A DNA stretch of 64,000 bases, taken from contig NZ_CP009433.1 in NCBI RefSeq assembly GCF_000960995.1, positions 124,001 through 188,000 on the forward strand. Reading direction: 5' to 3'. This stretch comes from Burkholderia glumae LMG 2196 = ATCC 33617. GTDB taxonomy: Bacteria > Pseudomonadota > Gammaproteobacteria > Burkholderiales > Burkholderiaceae. Of the stretch, positions 48,680-56,516 are shown one piece after another; within the stretch, counting starts at the first letter, position 1; each line of letters begins with the position of its first letter. The position numbers and the translations under genes were made by a program. A model generated the notes under the pieces. The model worked only from the letters and a program-made list of their open reading frames with translations, made no database searches and had not been told where the DNA came from.

Positions 48680-50366
48680 GGCGGGTCTCCTCGGGGTAGG
48701 TGTGGGGCGCGTCGGCAGCGCGGGGTTCGGTATGGGCTGCGGTGCGTGCATCGGTAAACAGCGCACCCACGCGACTAACGCCGCGTATCAGATCGACCGC
48801 TTTCTCCGCGATCATGATCGTAGGCGCGTTGGTGTTGCCGCCGATCAGCGTCGGCATCACGGACGCGTCGACGATGCGCAACCCTTCCAGCCCGCGTACG
48901 CGCAATTGAGGATCGACCACGGCGAGCGCGTCTTGTCCCATCCGGCACGTGCCGACCGGGTGATACACGGTGTCGGTGCGTTGCCGGAGCACGTCGCGGA
49001 TCTCGTCGTAGGTGCTCGCGTGCTTGGTAAATGCATCGCGCGTCGTCCACTGCGCAAGCGCGGGCGCTTGCATGAGCCGGCGCGTGAGCTTGAAGGCGGC
49101 CACCATATCGTCGAGATCGCGCGGATCGTCGAAGAAGGCCGGATCGATGCGCGGCGCGTCGAGCGGATCGGCGCTGCGCAGCATGACCGAGCCGCGGCTG
49201 CGCGGCCGCAGCAGGCACACGTGGCACGACAGCCCATGGCCCAAGTGGAACCGGCGCGCATGATCGTCGACGAGCGCAACGACGAAATGCAACTGGATGT
49301 CGGGAGCGTCGAGCCCGGCGCGCGTCTTCAGAAAACCGCCGCCTTCCGCGAAGTTCGACGTCAGCATGCCGCGGCGTTCGCGGCGAAAGCGCGTCAGTTC
49401 GCGCAGCATGCGCAAGCCGCCGCGCACCGATACGCCCATTGTGTCCGCGCTGCGCGTGCGGTAGCCGAAGATGAAATCCGGATGATCCTGCAGGTTGCGG
49501 CCGACGCCGGGCAGGTCGGCACGCACAGGAATGCCGAATTGCTGAAGCTCGCGGGCCGGGCCAACGCCCGACAGCATCAGTAACTGCGGCGTCTGCAGCG
49601 CGCCGGCCGCGAGCACGACTTCGCGCCGGGCGCGCAACGTGCGGACTTCGCCGTGCTGCCGCACCTCGACGCCCGCCGCACGCGTGCCTTCGAACAGGAT
49701 GCGCAGCACCTGCGCGTGCGTCTCGACCGTCAGGTTGTCGCGGCGACCCACGTGCGGTAGCAGGTATGCGCGCGCGGCGCTCCAGCGCTCGCCGTGCTTC
49801 TGCGTGACTTGGTAGAGGCCGATACCTTCCTGCTGCGCGCCGTTGAAATCGTCGGTCAGCGGCAGGCCGGTTTGCCGGGCCGCCTCGCGATAGCGCGCGT
49901 GGAAAGGGTTGTCGGTGCGCAGGTCGCTGACCCACAGCGGTCCGTCGCGGCCGTGCCATTCGTCGTCGAAGCGCTCGTTGTGCTCGCTCAGGCGGAAGTA
50001 TGGCAGCACGTTGTCGTATGCCCAGCCTTCGTTGCCGAGCGCAGCCCAGCCATCGTAGTCGATGCGATGGCCTCGGATGTAGACCATCGCGTTGATCGCG
50101 GACGAGCCTCCGAGCGACTTGCCGCGCGGCTGGTAGCCGATGCGCCCCCCGAGGCCCGGCTGCGGTACCGTGTCGAACGCCCAGTTGTTGACGCGGGTCG
50201 GCAGCATCGCGACGGCGCCTGTCGGCACGTTGACGATCGCGCCATCGCCGCGGCCGCCGGCCTCGAGCACGCAGACGGAGATGGCTGGGTCTTCGGTCAG
50301 GCGCCCTGCGACGACGCACCCGCCCGAACCGCCGCCTACGATGATGTAGTCGAAAGTCTTGCTCAT
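48666..50366 (-). CDS. GMC-family FAD alcohol dehydrogenase
   Basis: A 566-residue flavoprotein: N-terminal YIIVGGGSGGCVVAGRL (FAD), GMC signature 1 around GKSLGGSSAINAMVYIRG, signature 2 GALQTPQLLMLSGVG, and the C-terminal active-site segment HPVGTCRMG followed by GGNTNAPTIMIAEKA. It resembles choline dehydrogenase and AlkJ, which oxidise primary or secondary alcohols and pass electrons to the respiratory chain. In this operon it would turn an alcohol into the aldehyde or ketone used by its neighbours. GGAG precedes the ATG at 50366; the stop overlaps the next gene. Confidence 0.92.
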   Translation of the reverse strand: MSKTFDYIIVGGGSGGCVVAGRLTEDPAISVCVLEAGGRGDGAIVNVPTGAVAMLPTRVNNWAFDTVPQPGLGGRIGYQPRGKSLGGSSAINAMVYIRGHRIDYDGWAALGNEGWAYDNVLPYFRLSEHNERFDDEWHGRDGPLWVSDLRTDNPFHARYREAARQTGLPLTDDFNGAQQEGIGLYQVTQKHGERWSAARAYLLPHVGRRDNLTVETHAQVLRILFEGTRAAGVEVRQHGEVRTLRARREVVLAAGALQTPQLLMLSGVGPARELQQFGIPVRADLPGVGRNLQDHPDFIFGYRTRSADTMGVSVRGGLRMLRELTRFRRERRGMLTSNFAEGGGFLKTRAGLDAPDIQLHFVVALVDDHARRFHLGHGLSCHVCLLRPRSRGSVMLRSADPLDAPRIDPAFFDDPRDLDDMVAAFKLTRRLMQAPALAQWTTRDAFTKHASTYDEIRDVLRQRTDTVYHPVGTCRMGQDALAVVDPQLRVRGLEGLRIVDASVMPTLIGGNTNAPTIMIAEKAVDLIRGVSRVGALFTDARTAAHTEPRAADAPHTYPEETRHAIA

Positions 50367-50392
50367 GGAATCATCTCCGGAAAATCGGTGGA

Positions 50393-51814
50393 TCACGCGA
50401 AGCGCGTCAGCACGCGCAGCAGCAAGTCGAAGGTCTTGCCGTACGGCGGATGGAACAGCGCGGTGCCGCTGCGGCGCGCCTGGTGGAACACGGGCTTGTG
50501 GTGACTGAACGTGTCGAAGCCCCACTTGCCGTGATACGCGCCGATCCCACTTGGGCCGACGCCGCCGAACGGCTGGTGTTCCTGCGCGAGGTGCCAGAGG
50601 CAGTCATTTACGGTGACGCCGCCCGACACCGTCTCGCGCAGCACGCGGTCGCGGCGCACAGCGTCGCGACCGAACCAGTAAAGCGCGAGCGGGCGCGGCC
50701 GGCGGCTGACGTAGTCGATCGCGTCGTCGACGCTCGCGTATTCGACGATCGGCAGCACGGGACCGAAGATCTCCTCGCGCATCAGCCGCATCGTGTCGCG
50801 CGCGCCGATCACGACGGTCGGCGGACACTTGCGCGACGCCCCGTCGAAGCGCTCGCCGGCCGGGTTGATTTCGAGCACGCGTGCGCCGCCGTCGCGCGCC
50901 TCGTCGATCAGTGCCGCGAGCCGGCCGCGGTGCCGCGCGCCGATGATCGCCGTGTAGTCGGGATTGGCTGCAAGCGTCGGGTAGCGGCGCACGATCGCGT
51001 CCGACAGCCGCGCGGCAACCGTCTCCGCGGTGCCAGCCGGCACGAGCAGGTAGTCGGGAGCGATGCAGGTCTGGCCCGCGTTCAGCAGTTTGCCGAACGC
51101 GATGCGCGCGGCGGCGTGCGCGATGTCGCACGACGGATCGAGGATTGCGGGCGATTTGCCGCCCAGTTCGAGCGTGACGGGCGTGAGGTTCGCGGCCGCA
51201 GCCAGCGCGACGTCGCGGCCGACCGCAGTCGAGCCCGTGAAGAACAGGTGATCAAACGGCAGGCCCGCGAACGCCTTCGCGGTGTCGACGTCGCCCCTCA
51301 CGATGCTAAGTTCGTCGGCGTCGAACGCGTCGGCGACGAGCGTGTCGAGCAGCGCCGACAGCCGCGGCGTCAGTTCCGACGGCTTGACCAGCACGCGGTT
51401 GCCGGCGGCGAGCGCCGCGACTGCGGGGCCGAGCGCGAGCTGGAGCGGGTAATTCCACGGCGCCATCACGCCAACCACGCCGAGCGGCTGCGGCGCGAGC
51501 CGGTTGTAGCCGGGACGGAAGTGCGGCGCGGTTGGCACGCGGCATTCGCTCATCCATTGCTTTAGATGCGTATGCGCATGGCGAATGCCGCTGCGGACGA
51601 CGAAAAGTTCGGCAAGGCGCGTCTCGTGCGCGGACCGTCCGCCGAAATCGGCATCGATCGCATGCACGATCGCGGGCTCGTGCGCGTCGAGCAGGGCGCG
51701 CAGGCGATCGAGACGCGATATCCGCGTCGAGAGCGGCGGAGCGGGGTCACGGGCAAACGCTTCGCGCTGGCGCTCGAAGCGGACCGCGAGATCGGTGGGG
51801 CGACTCGGGTGCAT
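50393..51814 (-). CDS. NAD(P)-dependent aldehyde dehydrogenase, coniferyl-aldehyde type
   Basis: A 473-residue enzyme of the class-3/coniferyl aldehyde dehydrogenase group: MAPWNYPLQLALGPAVAALA, cofactor loop FTGSTAVG, catalytic Glu in LELGGKS and Cys in NAGQTCIAPDY, and EEIFGPVLPIV near the end. It oxidises the aldehyde released after alcohol oxidation or ester cleavage. It is the first gene of a three-gene operon with 26 bp to the GMC gene. The ATG at 51814 has AGGAG 5 bases upstream. The divergent AraC gene is 145 bp away. Confidence 0.92.
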   Translation of the reverse strand: MHPSRPTDLAVRFERQREAFARDPAPPLSTRISRLDRLRALLDAHEPAIVHAIDADFGGRSAHETRLAELFVVRSGIRHAHTHLKQWMSECRVPTAPHFRPGYNRLAPQPLGVVGVMAPWNYPLQLALGPAVAALAAGNRVLVKPSELTPRLSALLDTLVADAFDADELSIVRGDVDTAKAFAGLPFDHLFFTGSTAVGRDVALAAAANLTPVTLELGGKSPAILDPSCDIAHAAARIAFGKLLNAGQTCIAPDYLLVPAGTAETVAARLSDAIVRRYPTLAANPDYTAIIGARHRGRLAALIDEARDGGARVLEINPAGERFDGASRKCPPTVVIGARDTMRLMREEIFGPVLPIVEYASVDDAIDYVSRRPRPLALYWFGRDAVRRDRVLRETVSGGVTVNDCLWHLAQEHQPFGGVGPSGIGAYHGKWGFDTFSHHKPVFHQARRSGTALFHPPYGKTFDLLLRVLTRFA

Positions 51815-51905
51815 GGTGTCTCCTGCGGAAGCGATGGTGTCGTTCGGACGACGACTAGACAACGCCGATGGTGCCGGCTGTATGGGAAAACGCCAATGGT
51901 GCTTC

Positions 51906-51933
51906 GGGACAATTGTTTTAGTATTTGGGACAA
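51906..51933. promoter_or_regulatory. Direct repeats, likely AraC-type operator
   Basis: GGGACAA occurs at 51906-51912 and 51927-51933, 21 bp apart start to start, which is two helical turns, the usual layout of AraC-family sites. They lie between the divergent aldehyde dehydrogenase and AraC genes, 26 bp before the AraC start. Confidence 0.6.
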
Positions 51934-51958
51934 ATCGGCGCTTTGAGGGTTTCTCCGC

Positions 51959-53011
51959 ATGAGCTTCTGGGACTTCACCCGGAGTCCGGCCAGCGCCCGG
52001 TTGCTGGTCGATTTCGGCGACGAACGCGGCGTGTCTCACGCGGCGCTGCTGGCCGGCACGGGGTTGACGGACGCGCAACTCGACGACCCGAACGTTGAGG
52101 TGACGGCCGCACAGGAACTGCGGTTGACGGGCAACCTGCTGCGCTCGCTCGGGCATCCGGCCGGTCTCGGGTTCGAGGTCGGCCTGCGCTACCATTTCTC
52201 CGCATACGGCGTGTGGGGCTACGGGCTGATTGCGAGCGCCACCGCGCGCGACGCGCTTGCGCTGGCGATGCGTTTCCTACCACTTACCTACGCGTTCACC
52301 GTCATCACGTATCGCGAAGAACCCGACGCGGGTGTGCTCAATTTCGGCGCGCCGGAGCTACCGGATGCTCTGAGCCGGTTCTGCGTCGAGCGCGACATGG
52401 CAGCGGCGGCGATGCTGCTGCAGGACACGGCAGGGGGGGATTTCGCGCTGTCGCGGTTCACGGTACAGGCCGCGCGCGCGACACCGGCACGCCATACGAC
52501 GGCACCCGTGCTGCGGATCGGCGGCGTCGAGCCCGAGTACGGCGCGCGTTCGAACAGTCTCGCATTCGCGCGCGCGTACCTCGACCGGCCGCTGCCGCAC
52601 GCGAACCCGATCACGGTATCGATGTGCGAACAAATGTGCAGCCGGCTGCTCGACGCACGGCGGGCCCGCATCGGTACGTCGACGATGATTCGCCACTACC
52701 TGAATGCGACGTGGGGCGGGGCGTCGCTTTCGCTTGAAGAAATGGCTCGGATGATGAACACGAGCGCGCGCACGCTCAAGCGCAGGCTGCAGGAAGATGG
52801 CACGACCTTCCGAACCCTGCTCAATGAATCGCGCAGCGCGATGGCCGAAACGCTGTTGAGCGACGCGCACCTGACGCTCACAGAAATTGCGGAGCGGCTT
52901 GGTTTCAGCGACTTGTCAAGTTTCTCCCAAGCGTTCAAGAGATGGTACGGGGTCGCGCCGCAGGTTCATCGCGCGGGAATGGCGCACAGACGGAAAGGGA
53001 CGAGCCGATAA
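51959..53011 (+). CDS. AraC-family transcriptional regulator with Arabinose_bd-type sensor domain
   Basis: A 350-residue regulator. The N-terminal ~200 residues (SARLLVDFGDERGVSHAALL, GLRYHFSAYGVWGYGLIASA) match the OruR/ArgR-like sensor domain seen in regulators of alkane, alcohol and amino-acid catabolism. The C-terminus has the two AraC helix-turn-helix units: LEEMARMMNTSARTLKRRLQ and LTEIAERLGFSDLSSFSQAF. It is divergent from the aldehyde dehydrogenase-GMC-BVMO operon and is probably its activator, responding to a pathway intermediate. Confidence 0.9.
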   Translation: MSFWDFTRSPASARLLVDFGDERGVSHAALLAGTGLTDAQLDDPNVEVTAAQELRLTGNLLRSLGHPAGLGFEVGLRYHFSAYGVWGYGLIASATARDALALAMRFLPLTYAFTVITYREEPDAGVLNFGAPELPDALSRFCVERDMAAAAMLLQDTAGGDFALSRFTVQAARATPARHTTAPVLRIGGVEPEYGARSNSLAFARAYLDRPLPHANPITVSMCEQMCSRLLDARRARIGTSTMIRHYLNATWGGASLSLEEMARMMNTSARTLKRRLQEDGTTFRTLLNESRSAMAETLLSDAHLTLTEIAERLGFSDLSSFSQAFKRWYGVAPQVHRAGMAHRRKGTSR

Positions 53012-53239
53012 GGCGGAAATATTCGCAGGAGACCGCCGGTCGGCGAGGAAGCGCAGCGGTAGATGTGAATAACGCGTTCGGCGCACCGCGAATGCAAGCT
53101 CCACTACCCTAAAAGGAATGACGGGTTGCTGACCGCAGCGGCCGCTCAAATGTAAGCGCTCTTTGAAGGACGCCATTGCACGACGAGGCTGATTCACCGA
53201 GGCTACGTGTCCATGTTCAATGAGCGTGGACAGGTGTGC

Positions 53240-53716
53240 ATGAACGAGCAACACGGAGGTTTGCAGAGCCGGTTGGTGGCCGATCGCAAGCGAGACGGAC
53301 GGCGCAAGTACGACGAGGATGCGAAGCGCGAGTTGATACAGGCGTGTCTGAAGCCAGGGGTGTCGATCGCGCGGACGGCCATGGAGCACGACATCAATCC
53401 GAACCTCGTTCGGACGTGGATTTCCAAGTATCAGCGCGAACAAGCCGCGGGCGAGATAGCCAGCTCCGCGGCGGAGCCGTCACGAGAGGCTCGCGTCGAG
53501 TTGTCGACGGCTTCCGTGCCTGAGGAATCAGCCTTCATGCAGGTCGTCACCTCTGCGGCTGCCCCCACTCCGGCTAAATCGGCTGCGGTGTCCTCGCTGA
53601 AGGTGCACTTACCAAACGGCGTTTCCTTGGAGCTGAGCCAGGCGAACTTCGATGAACTGACGATGCTCGTCCAGATGCTCGGGAGGCTGCCGTGTTCCGG
53701 TTCGACGAAGGGCTGA
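53240..53716 (+). CDS. tnpA: IS66 TnpA
   Basis: A 158-residue protein with an N-terminal helix-turn-helix of the transposase-8 kind (KYDEDAKRELIQACLKPGVS, NPNLVRTWISKYQ) and a C-terminal Ser/Ala linker ending FDELTMLVQMLG. TnpA is needed with TnpB for IS66 transposition. It starts at ATG 53240 and its end overlaps tnpB by 25 bp, giving coupled translation. Confidence 0.88.
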   Translation: MNEQHGGLQSRLVADRKRDGRRKYDEDAKRELIQACLKPGVSIARTAMEHDINPNLVRTWISKYQREQAAGEIASSAAEPSREARVELSTASVPEESAFMQVVTSAAAPTPAKSAAVSSLKVHLPNGVSLELSQANFDELTMLVQMLGRLPCSGSTKG

Positions 53717-54042
53717 AGGTCTACCTGCATCGCGATCCGGTCGACTTCCGCATGGGCATCAACGGGCTGTCGATCCTGGTCGAACAGGCGATGCGCCTGA
53801 ACTCAATGACCTCGGCGCTGTTCGTCTTCGGCAACCGCCGTCGTGATCGAGTCAAGATCCTCGGCTGGGGCGGCAACGGTTTCTGGTTACTGCTCAAGCG
53901 ACTCGAAGCCGACCGCTTCGTCTGGCCGAACGGTGGCGACACGATCACGATCAGCACCGAGCAGTTGCACTGGCTGCTCGACGGCATCGACCTGGCCGTG
54001 ATCCAGAAGCATCCCCAGCGATATTACGCGCGGATGAGCTGA
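53692..54042 (+). CDS. tnpB: IS66 TnpB (Orf2-like)
   Basis: A 116-residue protein of the IS66 Orf2 family: VYLHRDPVDFRMGINGLSIL, LFVFGNRRRDRVKILGWGGN and a C-terminal HPQRYYARMS. The start is GTG with GGGAGG 6 bases upstream, inside tnpA. Full length for the family. Confidence 0.92.
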   Translation: MFRFDEGLKVYLHRDPVDFRMGINGLSILVEQAMRLNSMTSALFVFGNRRRDRVKILGWGGNGFWLLLKRLEADRFVWPNGGDTITISTEQLHWLLDGIDLAVIQKHPQRYYARMS

Positions 54043-54073
54043 ACACCACGCAGGTGGCGTGGTCTAATTGGCC

Positions 54074-55630
54074 ATGCCGAACAGCCCCGTCATGCCGAGT
54101 GTTGAGCAATACCAGGCACTGCTCGCCGAACGCGATGCGCTGCGCGGTGAGCTTCGGCTCGTGACGGCTCAGCGCGATCTGGCCGAAGAGAAACTGCGGG
54201 CCTACAAGCACGAACTGTTCGGCGCCTCGAGCGAGGCGCGCCATGCCGACCAGCTCGGCCTGTTCAACGAAGCCGAGGCGCTGGCGACGACTGCCGACGC
54301 GCCCGCGCGCGAGGATATGCCCGGTACATCGGTCGCGGCCCACACGCGAGGCAAGCGCGGGCGCAAACCACTCGATCCGAATCTGCCGCGCGAGGTCGTG
54401 CGGCACGAGCTGCCCGAGTCCGAACGGTTCTGCGCCCATGACGGCCAGGCCCTCGTCGAGATCGGCGTGGAAACGAGCGAACAGCTCGACGTGATTCCCG
54501 AGCAAGTGCGCGTCGTTCAGCACCAGCGGGTCAAGTACGCGTGCCCATGCTGCGATCTCGGCATCAAGGTCACGCTGGCGCCGACGCGCATCATTCCGCG
54601 CGGGCTGCTCACGGAATCCGCGCTGGCGTGGATCATCACCGGCAAGTATCAGTACGGCATGCCGCTGTATCGTCAGGCCACACTGCTGCGTCGCTTCGGC
54701 GGTGACATCTCGTCGAATACGCTGGCCGCCAGCGTGGTGCGGGTAGGTCTGGCCACGCAGCCGGTGATCAACCTGATGCGCGACGCGCTGCTCGAATCGA
54801 ACTTGATCTACGGCGACGAAACCACGTTCCAGGTGCTGAAGGAACCAGGACGAAGGCCGCAGACGAAGAGTTACCTGTGGGCGCAGGTCAACGGCTCGGG
54901 GCCGTCCGTGCGGATGTTCTCCTACTCGCCCGGGCGCGGTGCTCAACATGCGCAGAAGCTGTATGCCGGTGTACAGCCCGGCACTGCGCTGATGACGGAT
55001 GGCTACGAGCTCTATAACGGCATCGCCCACGATCACCAGCTCGTGCATCTCGGATGCTGGGCACACGTGCGCCGCGGCTTCATCAAGGCCGAGGAGTCGG
55101 TGCCGAAGGCGGCACGCTCACCGGATCTGCTGGCCACACGCTTCGTGGCACTGATCGGCAAGCTGTTCGCGGCCGAGGCGCGCAGCGCGAAGTGGGAGTC
55201 TGAACGTCGGCGACGGCTGCGCGCCCGGTACAGCGCCCGCGTGCTCGTCATCATCGAGCGCATGCTAATCGAGCATCTGCCGGGCGTCGTGCCGTCGAGT
55301 TTGCTCGGCAAGGCATTGCAGTACATGAACGGACAGTGGCCCAAGCTGGTCCGCTACGTCGAGAACGGCAACTGGCCGATCTCGAACAACCTGTGCGAGA
55401 ACGCGATAAGGCCGTTCGTCGTCGGCCGCAAGGGCTGGCTGTTCTCTGATACGGTCGCCGGTGCGCAGGCCAGTGCCAACCTGTACTCCCTCGTCGAGAC
55501 GTGCAAGGCGAACGGCATCGAGCCGTATCGCTATCTGGTCTGGCTGTTCACCAGGTTGCCGCTCGCTGCAACCGCCGACGACTACGCCGATCTCATGCCT
55601 TGGAGAATGTCTGCTGGCCTCAACCGCTGA
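54074..55630 (+). CDS. tnpC: IS66 TnpC transposase
   Basis: A 518-residue DDE transposase. An N-terminal leucine-zipper-like helix (QALLAERDALRGELRLV) and a zinc-finger region with HDGQ and CPCC are followed by the catalytic core: YGDETTFQVL (first Asp), TDGYELYNG (second Asp) and NNLCENAIRPFVVGRKGW (Glu). It looks intact. The ATG at 54074 was preferred over a TTG two codons before. The element ends 25 bp downstream. Confidence 0.92.
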   Translation: MPNSPVMPSVEQYQALLAERDALRGELRLVTAQRDLAEEKLRAYKHELFGASSEARHADQLGLFNEAEALATTADAPAREDMPGTSVAAHTRGKRGRKPLDPNLPREVVRHELPESERFCAHDGQALVEIGVETSEQLDVIPEQVRVVQHQRVKYACPCCDLGIKVTLAPTRIIPRGLLTESALAWIITGKYQYGMPLYRQATLLRRFGGDISSNTLAASVVRVGLATQPVINLMRDALLESNLIYGDETTFQVLKEPGRRPQTKSYLWAQVNGSGPSVRMFSYSPGRGAQHAQKLYAGVQPGTALMTDGYELYNGIAHDHQLVHLGCWAHVRRGFIKAEESVPKAARSPDLLATRFVALIGKLFAAEARSAKWESERRRRLRARYSARVLVIIERMLIEHLPGVVPSSLLGKALQYMNGQWPKLVRYVENGNWPISNNLCENAIRPFVVGRKGWLFSDTVAGAQASANLYSLVETCKANGIEPYRYLVWLFTRLPLAATADDYADLMPWRMSAGLNR

Positions 55631-55655
55631 GGGGCGTCGTTAAAAGACCGCGTAC

Positions 55656-56205
55656 GATCTATCTCTCGGAGGAGCGGGCACTGGCGGCTCGCGACGTCAT
55701 CCGCTTCACGCGCGGAGACGAACTGGTCAAGAACGGCCATGAGGCGACGGTGGTCTCCATCCAGGGCAACCAGGCCGTTCTTCGTCTCGCGGACGGAAAG
55801 GAGATCCCGTGGGATCTCGACGCCCAACGTCACTGGGATCATGCCTACGCGGCGACGGTCCACGCTGGCCAGGGCGCGACGCGGGAGCAGGCCATCCTGC
55901 ACATCCCGTCCGAAAAGCTCGGGCGCGATCCTGACGACCCACGCCGACAATCCGACATTGCGATGACCGTGCGTCGCATTTTCGGTGACCGCAGCTTCTA
56001 CGTCGGCATCACCCGCGCCGTCGACGATCTGCTAGTCTATACGACAGGCGCCGAGACGGCCCGATGGGCAGTCAGCCAGCATCAGGACAAGTCGAGCGCT
56101 CTCCAGACGCTACGTGAACACGATGAGGCGCAACAGGCCGTATCTGCTCCACAACGCCAGCGACGGCAACAGGTGGTTCAGGAGATGCAGACCGATCCGG
56201 ATTGA
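55656..56205 (+). pseudogene. Duplicate 3' fragment of the trwC-like relaxase gene
   Basis: Directly after the IS66 right end, the frame gives IYLSEERALAARDVIRFTRG and continues to QHQDKSSALQTLREHDEAQQ, almost identical to the last ~180 residues of the relaxase at 13796-16717, differing mainly in the tail. No promoter or start belongs to it. It is the stump of a second relaxase gene or a duplicated segment, on the opposite strand to the intact gene. Confidence 0.92.
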
Positions 56206-56516
56206 GCACATCGAAACGGCGGCCGCCAGCTAGGCCTCCTGGAGAGCGTTTCCCACGTTTGATTAGTTTCTGCAGGGTTTAACCAACGCGCCTGCCACAC
56301 GCATCGTTTCGCGAGTTGCGCTCACGAAACCTTAGTGCGTGTCCTACCGATTTCTCGCCCGCGATCGACAGGCTTGGTACTCTCGCGTCGAAATGACTCG
56401 GCATCCGAAAAAGGCGCCGTGGGCGTTGCCATGCGCCGGTGTCAGACGACCCTCCGTTGACGCTGAGCGATAAAAAAACGTGAGAGCATCAGTACTCCGG
56501 CAGTGCATTTAGTATC
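56206..56516. other. Gene-free junction between relaxase fragment and the mutase gene
   Basis: About 310 bp with no supported frame. It is the border between plasmid-derived debris and the biosynthetic cluster. A terminator for the mutase gene should be in it, but I see only an A-run at about 56473-56479 without a strong stem. Confidence 0.45.

Larger units (their letters stand above)
53152..55655 (+). mobile_element. IS66-family insertion sequence, 2504 bp
   Basis: The left end GTAAGCGCTCTTTGAAGGAC and the right end, read inward, GTACGCGGTCTTTTAACGAC are imperfect inverted repeats of 23 bp. The three genes tnpA, tnpB and tnpC are intact. The expected 8-bp duplication is absent: GCTCAAAT to the left, GATCTATC to the right, so one flank was replaced by deletion or recombination. 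The right flank is relaxase-gene sequence. Confidence 0.9.
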
